A DNA stretch of 64,000 bases, from contig NZ_JASCIQ010000043.1 in the NCBI RefSeq assembly GCF_029968035.1, forward strand, positions 1-64,000, written 5' to 3'. Shown here one piece after another: positions 17,340 to 26,976 of this stretch; the stretch's first letter is position 1, and the number at the start of each line of letters is the position of its first letter. The notes under the pieces were generated by a model. That model was given only the letters and a program-made list of their open reading frames with translations. It was not told where the DNA came from and searched no databases. Both the position numbers and the translations under genes were made by a program. This DNA is from Streptomyces cavernicola (GTDB lineage: Bacteria > Actinomycetota > Actinomycetes > Streptomycetales > Streptomycetaceae).

Positions 17340-18311
17340 CTACTTCGCGTACGGGTTGCCCTGCATCGGCTGCCGCGGCTGCCCGTACGCCTCAGGGGCC
17401 TGCGGGGCGGGCTGCATCGGCTGGCCGTGCGGGGCGGGGGCCTGCGGCTGCCCGTACGCCCCCGGGGCCTGCTGGCCGTACGGCGCGGCGGGCTGCCCGC
17501 CCGCCGCGTACAGGCTCGGGTCGCCCGACTGCGGCTGCTGCGGCGGGAGTTGATTCTCACCGCGCAGGTCGCGGACCATCAGCGTCGCGCCCGCGACCGC
17601 ACCCGGCATCAGGAAGACCGCGACGAACGGGATCAGGAAGGACAGGGCGAGCGGCACGCCGAAGCCCCAGGTCATCATGCGGTTGGCGCGGAGCATCGCG
17701 AGCTGTTCGCGGACCTCGACGCGGCGGCGCTGCAGGGCGACCGAGGTGAGTTCCTGGGCGAGGAAGAAGCCGGTCACGCCGAAGCCGATCACGGGGACGA
17801 CGGTCTGTCCGAGTACGGGGATGAAGCCGAGGGCGAAGAGGAGCACCGCCCACAGCAGGGCGCGGACCAGGATGCGGAGGCTGTCGCGGGCCGAGATCCA
17901 CAGTTCGCGCAGGAGCGGCAGGCCCGACTCGGGTGCGGTGCCGTCGGGCGACTCGGACTTGTCGACCTGCTCGGAGAGGGACTCGTAGAAGGGCTGGCCG
18001 ATGAGGAGCGTCACCGCGGTGAAGGTGATCACCGCGAGGAACAGGCCGAGGGCGAAGAGCAGCACGGTGAGGAAGCCGCGGAAGAGGTCGATCCAGGGGG
18101 ACGACCAGTCGTCGGCGAACGGCGTGGCCCAGGCGATCAGGTCGTCCGCGCCGAGGGCGAGACCGGTCAGGGCGGCCGCGTAGAGCACGAGGGTGATGAG
18201 GCCCGGGATCAGGCCGATGCCCAGCCAGCGCCCGTGGCTCGCGACCCAGCGCTGGCCTTTCGCGAGATATCCAAAACCGGTTCCCAGATCACGCATCGCC
18301 ATGTCGAACAC
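17340..18311 (-). CDS. EI24 domain (CysZ-like) membrane protein
   Basis: The 323-aa protein has four to five long hydrophobic segments between residues 25 and 235 and the motifs RDLGTGFGYLAKGQRW and PVLGQTVVPVIGFGVTGFFLAQELT seen in EI24/CysZ-like proteins. The last 80 residues are a Pro/Gln/Gly-rich tail with repeated YGQP-type units, probably disordered. Transport of sulfate, as for CysZ, cannot be assumed. ATG 18311 is used here; an internal Met three codons later is an alternative. Confidence 0.8.
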   Translation of the reverse strand: MFDMAMRDLGTGFGYLAKGQRWVASHGRWLGIGLIPGLITLVLYAAALTGLALGADDLIAWATPFADDWSSPWIDLFRGFLTVLLFALGLFLAVITFTAVTLLIGQPFYESLSEQVDKSESPDGTAPESGLPLLRELWISARDSLRILVRALLWAVLLFALGFIPVLGQTVVPVIGFGVTGFFLAQELTSVALQRRRVEVREQLAMLRANRMMTWGFGVPLALSFLIPFVAVFLMPGAVAGATLMVRDLRGENQLPPQQPQSGDPSLYAAGGQPAAPYGQQAPGAYGQPQAPAPHGQPMQPAPQAPEAYGQPRQPMQGNPYAK

Positions 18312-18489
18312 CCTAACGGGAGCGTGTCGGCGAGCAGTCGGCGCGGGGCAACGGTGCTGTCACAGAGGGCGCACAGTGGGCGCTGGAAATTTCCGTGGCC
18401 AACACACCCTTGTTGGCGGGGAGTTGGATCCGGTAGACCTCGCGTATTGATCTTCCTGGCCGAACGGTTCGGGACATTTGGAGGTACGT

Positions 18490-20874
18490 GTGGGCATACC
18501 GAGACCCGCCCTCATCACTCTGGCCACCGCGACGGCCGCCGTGCTGCTCGCTCCGCTCGGGGCGAGCGCCGACCCGGGGGCTCCGCGTCCGGTGCGGGAC
18601 AGCGGTGCGAGCGTCGCCGACAGTGCGGCGAAGTCGCCGGTCACGGCCGCCGAGCGGGCCCTGAAGAGCGCGACCGGAACCGGGACCGCCGGGCCGGCCG
18701 CGCGCACCGGCGGCTACCCGCGCGAGCAGGTGCTGCCGGCCCAGCCGGAGAACCCCGGCGACAAGTCGATCAAGCTGGGCCTGACCCCGTACCACTCGAT
18801 CGCTCCGGCCCTCAACGAGCTGCAGGAGCTGGGTGACCGGGTCAGTGTGGAGGTCGCCGGGGAGTCCTCGAAGGGGCATCCGCTGTATCTGGTCACCGTG
18901 ACCTCGCCGGAGTCGGCGCGGGCGGCGGGCGAGCAGGAGCGGATGCGGCAGCAGATCGAGAGTTCGCCCGCGGAGGCCGCCGAGGATCCGCAGATCAAGG
19001 CCCGTTACAAGACGCCGGTGTTCGTCAACAACAACATCCACGGCAACGAGTGGGAGGGCACGGACGCGGCCCTCGAACTCATCGAGGAACTCGCCACGTC
19101 GAAGAGCGAGGAGACCGAGCAGCTCCTGGACACCTCGCGGGTGTACTTCAACGTGACGGCCAACCCGGACGGCCGGATCGCGGGTACGCGTGCCAACGGC
19201 AACGGCTTCGACCTGAACCGGGACTTCGTCACCGCGTCGCAGCCGGAGACGCGGGCGATGCGGCAGATCGCGATCGACAAGCAGCCCGCGGTGATGATCG
19301 ACCTGCACGGGTACGTGAACGGCACCCTGATCGAGCCGACCACTCCCCCGCACGGCGAGAACTACGAGTACGACCTGTTCCTGAAGAACACGTACGCCAA
19401 CGCTCTCGGTATGGAGAAGGCCGTCAACGGTCTCGGCTACACCGAGGCGAAGGACGGGGTGAAGCCCGCCGTGATCCCGTTCCGGGACCAGGAGGAGGGC
19501 TGGGACGACTGGCCGCCGATCTTCACTCCGCAGTACATGCCGTTCCACGGCGCGGTCGCCTCGCACACCATCGAGTTCCCGATGCGGGTGAACAACGCGG
19601 ACTACGACTCGCTGCCGGTGGACGAGCTGCGCCGCAGGTCCGGGATCAACGTGGACATCGCGGGCGCGGCGATGCGTGCGACGCTGGACTTCGCGCGGAC
19701 GAAGCGGAGCTCGCTGATCGCCGACCAGATCGAGACGTTCCGGCGGGCCGACGCGGGCGAGAAGCAGGTGGAGGTCTCCGAGGAGACCGTGCCGGGTGTC
19801 CCGGGCATCGGCCCGGAGGACGTCTACACCACCGAGTTCCCGCGCGCGTACGTCATTCCGGCGGGCGACGGGGAGCGCACGGACGCGGCCACGGCCCGCC
19901 TGGTGAACCACCTGCTCGACAACGACGTACGGGTGGAGCGCGCGAGCGAGGCGTTCCGGCTCGACGGGCGTGCGTACCCGGCCGGCTCGTATGTGGTGGA
20001 TCTGCACCAGTCGAAGCGCGGCATGGCGAACGTGCTGCTCGCCGAGGGCCGGGACATCAGCGACAAGGTGTCGACGATGTACGACATCTCGGGCTGGAGC
20101 CTCGGTCTGCTGTGGGGCGCGCAGGTGCGGGCGGTGCCGGAGGGCACGGACCTGGACGTGCGGCGCTCGGCGGTGCGGGGCGCGGTGGCCGGTGACGCGG
20201 GGGCGGGCCTGGACTCGCCGGAGGCGGTCGCGGCGGCCAACGCGCAGCAGCCGACGAAGGTCGCCGCGGCGGTCACGCCGGGTGAGCTGTTCGCGCTGCG
20301 GGAGATGAAGTTCGACGTGACGCCGGTGTCGACGGCGGCCCTGAACGACGGCTTCGACTGGGAGGGCACGGACGCCCTGTTCGTGTCCTCGGGGCTTGCG
20401 CACGACAAGCTGAACGCCTCGGCGAAGAAGGCGCTCGACGGCTTCCTCGCGGACGGCGGCCGGGTGGTGGCGCGCGGCGCGACGGGCGCCGCGTTCAACG
20501 ACTCGGCGAAGCTGCTGGACGTGACGGCGGTCGAGGGCAACGAGGCGGCGAACGGCGTGGTCCGGGTGAGCAACGAGGGCCCGCTCGCCGAGGGCGCCCC
20601 GGCGCACAGCTTCGTGTACTCGCCGATGTGGTTCACGGGTCTCGGCTCGGGCGTCCGCGTCGAGCAGTCGTACGCGAGCGGGAACCCGCTGGTCGCCGGG
20701 CACTGGCGGGCGGCCGAGAACGGCAAGGGCGGTCCGGGCGACGCTTCGGGCCGGGCGTCCGTGGTCAGCGGGCGCGCGGGCGGCGCGGAGGTCGTCCTCT
20801 TCGGTACCGAGCCGATGTTCCGGGTGCACCCGAAGGGCCTGTTCCCGCAGGTCGGACGGGCACTGATCGGCTGA
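18490..20874 (+). CDS. Secreted M14 zinc carboxypeptidase
   Basis: The precursor of about 794 aa has a signal peptide (ALITLATATAAVLLAPLGASA) and an M14 catalytic domain. The zinc ligands are His184 and Glu187 in NIHGNEWEG plus His273 in MIDLHGYVNG; Glu362 in SHTIEFPMR fits the catalytic base. The C-terminal half (about residues 440-794) is not catalytic and includes a segment reading RVVARGATGAAFN. GTG 18490 follows GGAGGT with short spacing. The size resembles large streptomycete M14 family enzymes; peptide substrates are unknown. A perfect palindromic terminator follows. Confidence 0.85.
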   Translation: MGIPRPALITLATATAAVLLAPLGASADPGAPRPVRDSGASVADSAAKSPVTAAERALKSATGTGTAGPAARTGGYPREQVLPAQPENPGDKSIKLGLTPYHSIAPALNELQELGDRVSVEVAGESSKGHPLYLVTVTSPESARAAGEQERMRQQIESSPAEAAEDPQIKARYKTPVFVNNNIHGNEWEGTDAALELIEELATSKSEETEQLLDTSRVYFNVTANPDGRIAGTRANGNGFDLNRDFVTASQPETRAMRQIAIDKQPAVMIDLHGYVNGTLIEPTTPPHGENYEYDLFLKNTYANALGMEKAVNGLGYTEAKDGVKPAVIPFRDQEEGWDDWPPIFTPQYMPFHGAVASHTIEFPMRVNNADYDSLPVDELRRRSGINVDIAGAAMRATLDFARTKRSSLIADQIETFRRADAGEKQVEVSEETVPGVPGIGPEDVYTTEFPRAYVIPAGDGERTDAATARLVNHLLDNDVRVERASEAFRLDGRAYPAGSYVVDLHQSKRGMANVLLAEGRDISDKVSTMYDISGWSLGLLWGAQVRAVPEGTDLDVRRSAVRGAVAGDAGAGLDSPEAVAAANAQQPTKVAAAVTPGELFALREMKFDVTPVSTAALNDGFDWEGTDALFVSSGLAHDKLNASAKKALDGFLADGGRVVARGATGAAFNDSAKLLDVTAVEGNEAANGVVRVSNEGPLAEGAPAHSFVYSPMWFTGLGSGVRVEQSYASGNPLVAGHWRAAENGKGGPGDASGRASVVSGRAGGAEVVLFGTEPMFRVHPKGLFPQVGRALIG

Positions 20875-20897
20875 TCCCGCGCCCCTGCGACACACAC

Positions 20898-20935
20898 CGA
20901 GGGCCGCACTCCGGAATTCCGGAGTGCGGCCCTCG
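20898..20935 (+). terminator. Perfect 38-bp palindrome after the M14 gene
   Basis: CGAGGGCCGCACTCCGGAA and its exact reverse complement adjoin with no extra bases. It lies 23 bp after the M14 carboxypeptidase stop and 46 bp before the convergent ohr stop, so it probably terminates both transcripts. Confidence 0.85.
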
Positions 20936-20981
20936 GGCGGTTCGCGGTCCGTCAGTCGATGTCGACGGGGTGCGCGGTGGC

Positions 20982-21407
<426 letters not shown>

Positions 21408-21480
21408 TTTGCTGCTTTCCTCCATCGTCGGTGCCGCGCCGGGCTCGCGCCCACGACCCGGAACGGTCACTGCGTGAACC

Positions 21481-22500
21481 TTAACGGGTCGGGTTGACGA
21501 CCATCTTTCCGGTGTTGTCACCGCGCAGGACGCCGAGGAAGGCGTCCACGCTGTTCTCGATGCCGTCGACGAACGTCTCGTTGTACTTGAGCTCGCCGGA
21601 CGCGATCCAGGAGGCGACGTCCTGGACGAACTGGGGCTGAAGCGCCTGGTGGTCGGCGACGAGCAGGCCCTGGAGCCGCAGCCGCTTGCCGATGATCATG
21701 GCCATGTTGCGCGGGCCGGGGGTCGGCACGGTGTCGTTGTAGCCGGCGATCATGCCGCAGACGGTGACGCGGCCGTGCACGTTGAGGCGGCTGATGGCGG
21801 CCTCCAGGTGGTCGCCGCCGACGTTGTCGAAGTAGACGTCGATGCCGTCGGGCGCGGCTTCCTTCAGCTGCTCGGCGACGGGGCCGTTCTTGTAGTTGAA
21901 GGCCGCGTCGAAGCCGTACTCCTCGGTGAGGAGCTTGACCTTCTCGTCCGTGCCGGCCGAGCCGATGACGCGGGAGGCGCCCTTGATGCGGGCGATCTGG
22001 CCGACCTGGCTGCCGACGGCCCCGGCGGCGCCGGAGACGAAGACCGCGTCGCCCTCCGTGAACGAGGCGACCTCCAGGAGGCCCGCGTACGCGGTGAGAC
22101 CCGGCATGCCGAGGACGCCGAGGTAGGCGGAGAGCGGGGCGAGCGAGCCGTCGACCTTCTTGGCGTGCTTGGCCGGTACGTCGGCGTAGTCGCGCCAGCC
22201 GAGGCCGTGCAGGACGGTGTCGCCGACGGCGAAGCCCGGGTCGTTCGAGGCGACGACCTCGCCGACCGCGCCGCCGTCCATGGGCTGGTCCAGCTGGAAC
22301 GGCGGGATGTACGACTTCACGTCGTTCATGCGGCCGCGCATGTAGGGGTCGACCGAGTAGTGCAGGTTCTTCACCAGGATGCGGCCCTCGGCGGGGGCGG
22401 CGAGCGGCGTCTCGCGGAGCTCGAAGTCGGAGTCCTGGGGCCAGCCGTGCGGGCGGGCGACGAGGTGCCAGGCGCGGCTGGTGGAAGGCAGGGACGACAT
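21481..22500 (-). CDS. NADP-dependent MDR-family oxidoreductase (curcumin/PTGR-like)
   Basis: The 339-aa zinc-free medium-chain reductase has DPYMRGRMND near the N-terminus, the nucleotide-binding GAAGAVGSQVGQIARIKGA, and YFDNVGGDHLEAAI, all typical of the leukotriene B4 dehydrogenase/curcumin reductase group that reduces activated double bonds. It is divergent from a MarR gene across a 26-bp imperfect inverted repeat, and upstream of ohr, suggesting a response to electrophiles or peroxides. The real substrate is unknown. Confidence 0.9.
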   Translation of the reverse strand: MSSLPSTSRAWHLVARPHGWPQDSDFELRETPLAAPAEGRILVKNLHYSVDPYMRGRMNDVKSYIPPFQLDQPMDGGAVGEVVASNDPGFAVGDTVLHGLGWRDYADVPAKHAKKVDGSLAPLSAYLGVLGMPGLTAYAGLLEVASFTEGDAVFVSGAAGAVGSQVGQIARIKGASRVIGSAGTDEKVKLLTEEYGFDAAFNYKNGPVAEQLKEAAPDGIDVYFDNVGGDHLEAAISRLNVHGRVTVCGMIAGYNDTVPTPGPRNMAMIIGKRLRLQGLLVADHQALQPQFVQDVASWIASGELKYNETFVDGIENSVDAFLGVLRGDNTGKMVVNPTR

Positions 22501-22570
22501 GGGGGCGGCCTCCTGAATGGCATACCCGTGGATCGTGGACCGCGGGTCGTGGATCGAGGATCGAGGATCA

Positions 22571-22630
22571 CATTTACTTCAGAACGTGAAACAACCATGC
22601 GCCTGGATATTTCATGTTGTCAAGTAAATG
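22571..22630. promoter_or_regulatory. Large inverted repeat operator between MDR reductase and MarR genes
   Basis: Arms 22571-22596 and 22605-22630 are reverse complements at 21 of 26 positions with an 8-bp spacer; the outer ends CATTTACTT and AAGTAAATG match exactly. The region is markedly AT-rich for this genome and lies in the divergent promoter gap. It is the best candidate for the MarR operator controlling both directions. Confidence 0.7.
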
Positions 22631-22644
22631 GGTACGCTGAGGGC

Positions 22645-23082
22645 ATGGCCACATCCCGTACGCCCCGCACCGACCCGCTGACCCTGGAGGTCGTCGAGCT
22701 GATCGGCTCCGTGGTGAACCGCTACCACGACGAGTACGAGCGGGCCGCGAGCAAGCACGCCCTGACCGGAGCCCAGGCCCGGGTCCTCGGGCTGCTGTCG
22801 CTCGAACCGATGCCGATGCGGCGGATCGCGCAGCAGCTGAAGTGCGAGCCGTCCAACGTCACGGGCATCGTGGACCGCCTGGAGTCCCGCGGCCTGGTCG
22901 AGCGCCGCCCCGACCCGGCCGACCGGCGCGTGAAGCTGGCCGCGCCGACGGAGGAGGGCGCGCGGACGGCGCGCGAGCTGCGGGACGGGCTCGACGACTT
23001 CGCGCGCGAGCCGCTGGGTTCGCTGTCGCGGGAGCAGCGGGTGTCTCTGCGGGACCTGTTGAAGCAGATGCTGGAGGCGTGA
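22645..23082 (+). CDS. MarR family transcriptional regulator
   Basis: The 145-aa protein has the MarR winged helix (MRRIAQQLKCEPSNVTGIVDRLESRGLVERR with wing DPADRRVKLAAPT) between dimerisation helices. The only cysteine noticed is in the recognition-helix region; the N-terminal reactive Cys of OhrR is absent, so it is not a standard peroxide-sensing OhrR. ATG 22645 lies 15 bp after the large inverted repeat, so autorepression is likely. Confidence 0.88.
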   Translation: MATSRTPRTDPLTLEVVELIGSVVNRYHDEYERAASKHALTGAQARVLGLLSLEPMPMRRIAQQLKCEPSNVTGIVDRLESRGLVERRPDPADRRVKLAAPTEEGARTARELRDGLDDFAREPLGSLSREQRVSLRDLLKQMLEA

Positions 23083-23111
23083 GCCGAAGGCGCGCCTCGG
23101 CTCAGGCCCGC

Positions 23112-23185
23112 CACCGCAGGAACCGGTTTACGTGCGGCACCGCAGGAACCGGTTTACGTGCACCACCACAGGAACCGGTCGCACG
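23112..23185. repeat. Three tandem 26-bp units at the end of the zinc-ribbon gene
   Basis: Units start at 23112, 23138 and 23164; each begins CACCGCAGGAACCGGTT or a near variant. The first two are almost identical; the third is diverged and only 22 bp is clear. The third unit is coding on the minus strand (the C-terminal CDRFLWWCT part) and the stop codon lies in the second. The pattern suggests duplication of a gene end. Confidence 0.75.
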
Positions 23186-23810
23186 TCTCCGAGGGCGTGG
23201 GCTCCGGTTCCGAGGGCTGCGTCTCGGGCGGTGACGTGGGGCGTTCGCTGGGCGGGCGCTGTGTGCTCGGCGGGCGCGAACTCGGCTTCTGGGACGGGGA
23301 CTTGGTGGCCTTGTCGGGTCGTTCCCGGGTACGGATCGCCGTCGGGGTCGCCTCCGGGGTGGCGGTCGTCGCAGTGGCCGTGGTCGAGGGCTTGCGGCTG
23401 CTGCGGTCGGCCCGGCCGGTCTCGGTCGCGGTCTGGGTGGGCTGGGCGGCGTCCGTGCTCTCGGGGCCGTCCGGCTGTGCGGGGGCCGCGCGGTCCACGG
23501 GCTCGGCGTCGCCGCCCAGCTGGGCCGCGCCCACGCCGCCCGCGACGAGCAGGAACCCGGCGCCGACGACGAGCGCGCGGGTCCGGCGGCGGCGCCGTTC
23601 GGCGTCCCGGCGGCGCGCGCGGCCCGCGGCGCGGCGGGAGCGGCGGGGCTCGCCCGGCTCGTCCCCGCGGTCCGCGTCGGGCCCGGCGGCCGCTGCCTCG
23701 GCCGCCGCCATCTCCTCGGCGTACCGCCGGCAGGCCTCGGCGGGCGTGCCGCAGCCGGGGCACACGACGGCGCCGTTGAGGTGCCGGCGGCACGGGTGGC
23801 AGTAGTCCAT
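23154..23810 (-). CDS. Zinc-ribbon single-pass membrane protein (SCO2400-like)
   Basis: The 218-aa protein starts with a zinc-ribbon-like pair of CxxC motifs (YCHPCRRHLNGAVVCPGCG) and an acidic/basic linker, then has one transmembrane segment (ALVVGAGFLLVAGGVGAAQL, about residues 79-98), then a Pro/Ser/Thr-rich outer tail. This architecture resembles the streptomycete SCO2400 family, named from memory without a search. The C-terminus CDRFLWWCT ends in a tandem-repeat array. Function unknown. Confidence 0.7.
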   Translation of the reverse strand: MDYCHPCRRHLNGAVVCPGCGTPAEACRRYAEEMAAAEAAAAGPDADRGDEPGEPRRSRRAAGRARRRDAERRRRRTRALVVGAGFLLVAGGVGAAQLGGDAEPVDRAAPAQPDGPESTDAAQPTQTATETGRADRSSRKPSTTATATTATPEATPTAIRTRERPDKATKSPSQKPSSRPPSTQRPPSERPTSPPETQPSEPEPTPSETCDRFLWWCT

Positions 23811-23914
23811 AAGTTCGGGAGGCTAGGGGCGGTCCCGTAACGGGTGAGGCAGGTGGTGTGAAGGTTGTGTGTCGAGTCCTGGGGAGGCGCTTGGGAGACA
23901 CCCGAAGACAGGGC

Positions 23915-25156
23915 CTACGCCGCGCCCTCCGCTCGTGGGCCGGAGATGCCGCCTCTGAGGCGTTGTGCGCGGAGGACCAGTTCCAGTTCGAAGCGGCGGT
24001 CCGGGTCGTCGATCTCGTCGCCCCACAGTTCGCGGATCTGCCGCAGCCGGTAGCGGACCGTCTGGGGGTGGACGCCGAGGCGGGCTGCCACCTCGGGGGC
24101 GCCGCCGCGGGTCTCCAGCCAGGCAAGGAGGGTCTCGGCGAGGCGGCGGCCGTGGGCGGGGCCGCAGTGCGCGAGCGGGGCGAGGGTGCGCCGGGCGAGG
24201 TCGTTGAGGAGTTCCTCGGGCTGGAGCAGGACGAGGGCCTCGGTGTGCTCGGCGCAGAACAGCACCTCGCCGCCGGGAAGCAGTCCGCGTTCCATGAGGC
24301 GGACGGCGGCCTCCGCCCAGCGCAGCGACTTGGCGGCGTCGACTAGCGGCACGGGTGGGCCGATCGCCCCGGCCCAGCCGGTCATGGCGCGGCGCAGGAG
24401 TTCGGGCCGGCCGGCCGCGTCCGGGTCGGGGACGACCATGCGGGGCTGTTCGGTCTCCATGTCGAGCAGGACGTCCGGGCCGACGGCGGGGGCGACGGCC
24501 TCGCGGGCGGGGCGCAGGAGCACGCCGACGGCGACGCGTTCGGGCAGGGCCCAGCCGACGCGGGCGGCGCGCTCGGCGATCGCATCGGCCGGATCGGCTC
24601 GGTCGGTGCGGTCGGTGCGGTGCTCGACGAGCAGGAGTTCCAGCAACTTCCGCTGCAGCCGCAGCCGTTCACCGGCCTGCCGGGCCGCGGCCTCGGCGTA
24701 GCCGCGTACGGACTGGTCGACAAGGACGTCCAGATACTCGAAGCCCGCCTCGGCGAGTTCGTACATGGCGGGCGGCGGGATGTCGACGAGCTGGCCGATC
24801 TCGGCGAGGCGGCGCCAGGCGAGGCGGACGCCGAGCCGGTAGATGGCCTGCAGGGAGTCCAGGCTGCGGCCGTGCAGGCCCTCGCCGCGGCCGAACTCCT
24901 GGAAGACTTCGGGGTGTTGGCGCGGCCGGTCCTCGGTGTGCGCGATCTGCTGGACGAAGACCTCCAGGGCCCGGCGGATGCCGACGAGCGCCATGGGCTC
25001 GCCCGAGTCGTTGAGGACGACGGGCAGATGCGGGTACTCGCGGCGGATCTCGCGCAGGATGTCGTCGGCGAGGCGGGGCACCTCGGCCATGGCGAGATCG
25101 GCGAACCTGGTCATCTTGGGTCGCGGCACCACCCGCCAGGCGGAGCGTGCGCTCAT
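23915..25156 (-). CDS. PucR/CdaR-type transcriptional regulator
   Basis: The 413-aa protein has a long N-terminal helical domain (about residues 15-170), a GGDEF-like middle region and a C-terminal HTH_30 (LGVHPQTVRYRLRQIRELWG). ATG 25156 is chosen; longer in-frame starts cross the small gene at 25162 and are unlikely. It is a second regulator of the FasR type in this window but without adjacent metabolic genes pointing to a regulon. It starts 5 bp after the end of the 50-aa membrane protein gene, so the two are probably cotranscribed. Confidence 0.85.
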   Translation of the reverse strand: MSARSAWRVVPRPKMTRFADLAMAEVPRLADDILREIRREYPHLPVVLNDSGEPMALVGIRRALEVFVQQIAHTEDRPRQHPEVFQEFGRGEGLHGRSLDSLQAIYRLGVRLAWRRLAEIGQLVDIPPPAMYELAEAGFEYLDVLVDQSVRGYAEAAARQAGERLRLQRKLLELLLVEHRTDRTDRADPADAIAERAARVGWALPERVAVGVLLRPAREAVAPAVGPDVLLDMETEQPRMVVPDPDAAGRPELLRRAMTGWAGAIGPPVPLVDAAKSLRWAEAAVRLMERGLLPGGEVLFCAEHTEALVLLQPEELLNDLARRTLAPLAHCGPAHGRRLAETLLAWLETRGGAPEVAARLGVHPQTVRYRLRQIRELWGDEIDDPDRRFELELVLRAQRLRGGISGPRAEGAA

Positions 25157-25161
25157 CGTGG

Positions 25162-25314
25162 TCAACGTCCCTGCTGCGCCTGCTCGTAGCTGATCAGGGG
25201 TGTGTTGGGCTGTTCCGGTGTGACGCCCAGGAGGGCGACGATTCCGAGTGCGGCGCCCACGGCGAGCGCGGCGGCGCAGAGCGTGGTCAGCACTGCTGCG
25301 AGAAGTCGGTTCAT
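25162..25314 (-). CDS. 50-aa single-pass membrane protein
   Basis: The frame begins MNRLLAAVLTTLCAAALAVG, continues hydrophobic through ALGIVALLGV and ends in a short polar tail (SYEQAQQGR). It has one transmembrane helix with a basic N-terminus, resembling the small actinobacterial DUF2613-type proteins, though this match is from memory. AGAGAGG lies upstream of ATG 25314 with longish spacing. It sits immediately before the PucR-type gene. Confidence 0.65.
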   Translation of the reverse strand: MNRLLAAVLTTLCAAALAVGAALGIVALLGVTPEQPNTPLISYEQAQQGR

Positions 25315-25611
25315 GGCAGGTCAGCCTCTCTGTCGGCGACACCACCCCGGACCGCGTCGTGGACGCGATCGTTCCCCCTCGCCGGTCCCCATCCGGCGAC
25401 TGCCCAGTGTCCAGGGTCCATTGACAGTGCGTCAAGAGTCGGCCTACGGTCCCGGGCCAGGGCTCTGCGACCGCCTGCGCAGGCGCCCTGTTCGTCGTCC
25501 GCGGGGCCGAGTCCAGCTTTTCGTGCGCCACTTCACGCACCTCTCATCCACTGCCGCTCCCGCCGCGTGCGCGCGCCGGTCGAGTGGTCCCACACGCCCT
25601 GGAGTGCCCGG

Positions 25612-26574
25612 ATGCGCCGTACCGCCTCGCCTCTCTCCCTTGTCCTGCTGGGGGTCGGCGTCTTCCTGCTCGTGCTCGCGCCGCTGCTCGCCTGGTACGT
25701 GGAGCCACGGGCCAAGCGCACGCCCCTCGACATCGACACGGTCACCGTCTTCGAGGGCAAGGGCGCCTACTTCGACACGGACAAGGTGAAGACCGTCGAG
25801 GGCGCCGATCTGACGGTGACCCGGCAGGTGCGCGGCGACGTCGCCGACTCCACCGAGGAGCACGCCGTCTGGGACGTGTCCACCTCGGTCGACCCGGACA
25901 AGTCGCTGCCCGCGGCCGACCCGCACGACTCGCTGCAGTGGACCACCGAGCGCTGGGTCACCGACCGCAGGACCAACGCGCCGGTGCACTGCTGCGACGA
26001 GGAGCCCTACTTCGAGGGCGAGGCCTACCTGAAGTTCCCGTTCGACGTCGAGGAGCGCACGTACCGCTGGTGGGACGGCACCCTCGGCGCGACCGTGCCG
26101 TTGAAGTTCAGCGGCACGAAGAAGGTCCAGGGCTACGAGGGCCTGCGCTTCACCGGGACCGTGAAGGCCACGAAGACCGGCACGCGGCAGGTGCCGGGCC
26201 GGCTCGTCGGCTCGAAGGCGAGCCAGGTACTCGCCGAGGAGTGGTACGCGAACCACGGCGTGGAGCTGGTCGTCGACCGGCGCACGGGCCGGATCGTGTA
26301 CGCGCAGATCGGGCCCCGCAAGACGCTGCGCAAGCCCGGCTCGGACAAGGACGCCGTGGTGCTCCTGGACAGCCGGAAGGTCGCGTTCACCGAGGCCACG
26401 CAGAAGGTGCAGGTGGCCCTCGCGGGCGACGACAGCAGCCGGCTCCAGCTGCTCGGCGAGACGGTCCCGGTCGGCGCGGCGGGGCTCGGCCTGGCCCTGA
26501 CGGCGGTCGGCGCGTTCCTCGTCGTACGGGGGCGGGTGCGGCCGGGCGGGGACGAGGGCGCGCCGGAGGCGTGA
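25612..26574 (+). CDS. DUF3068 (PorA-like) membrane protein
   Basis: The 320-aa protein has a transmembrane helix near each end (SLVLLGVGVFLLVLAPLLAWYV and the segment near residue 290) around a large extracytoplasmic beta-rich domain containing RWVTDRRTNAPVHCCDEEP and LKFPFDVEERTYRWWDGTL. This is the layout of DUF3068/PorA-family proteins. GGAG lies 8 bases before ATG 25612. It precedes the glycan gene cluster, and similar proteins occur beside arabinan and surface-glycan genes in other actinobacteria, so a surface role is likely. Confidence 0.8.
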   Translation: MRRTASPLSLVLLGVGVFLLVLAPLLAWYVEPRAKRTPLDIDTVTVFEGKGAYFDTDKVKTVEGADLTVTRQVRGDVADSTEEHAVWDVSTSVDPDKSLPAADPHDSLQWTTERWVTDRRTNAPVHCCDEEPYFEGEAYLKFPFDVEERTYRWWDGTLGATVPLKFSGTKKVQGYEGLRFTGTVKATKTGTRQVPGRLVGSKASQVLAEEWYANHGVELVVDRRTGRIVYAQIGPRKTLRKPGSDKDAVVLLDSRKVAFTEATQKVQVALAGDDSSRLQLLGETVPVGAAGLGLALTAVGAFLVVRGRVRPGGDEGAPEA

Positions 26575-26976
26575 CGCCCCTCGCCTCAACTCCCGCCCGT
26601 GGTCGTCGAGTTGGGCCCAAAAACGTACGCAGGATCACTTTCGGACGCCGAACGCCTGGATTCCCGCACGAAGTGATGAGGGAACGGCCCGAGAACAGCG
26701 CCAAATTGTCACCTCGGTGAGTAGCCGCATCGAACGCCGGGGCGAAAACTGTCCATCCCCACCCGACGAACACACCGAACGGACACAGCGACACCACAGA
26801 GATCAGGCGATCCGCACAACCCCGTTCGCCCTCGTTCGACCGACCCCGCTCAGGCCCCACCCGTAAGCCCCCCGAGCACGTCCCCGCAGTTCCCGCACCG
26901 CGCACCACCCCGCCCCAGTGCGGTCCCGCTCAACCCCCCACATTCGTTCCGCACCCCGAGACGAGTTGGAGCACGG
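26575..26976. other. Gap before the glycan operon
   Basis: No convincing gene was found in these 402 bp. The first half is less GC-rich than its surroundings (for example around 26630-26720) and probably holds the promoter of the glycosyltransferase operon. No clear -35/-10 pair, terminator hairpin or repeat family member was identified. Confidence 0.5.
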
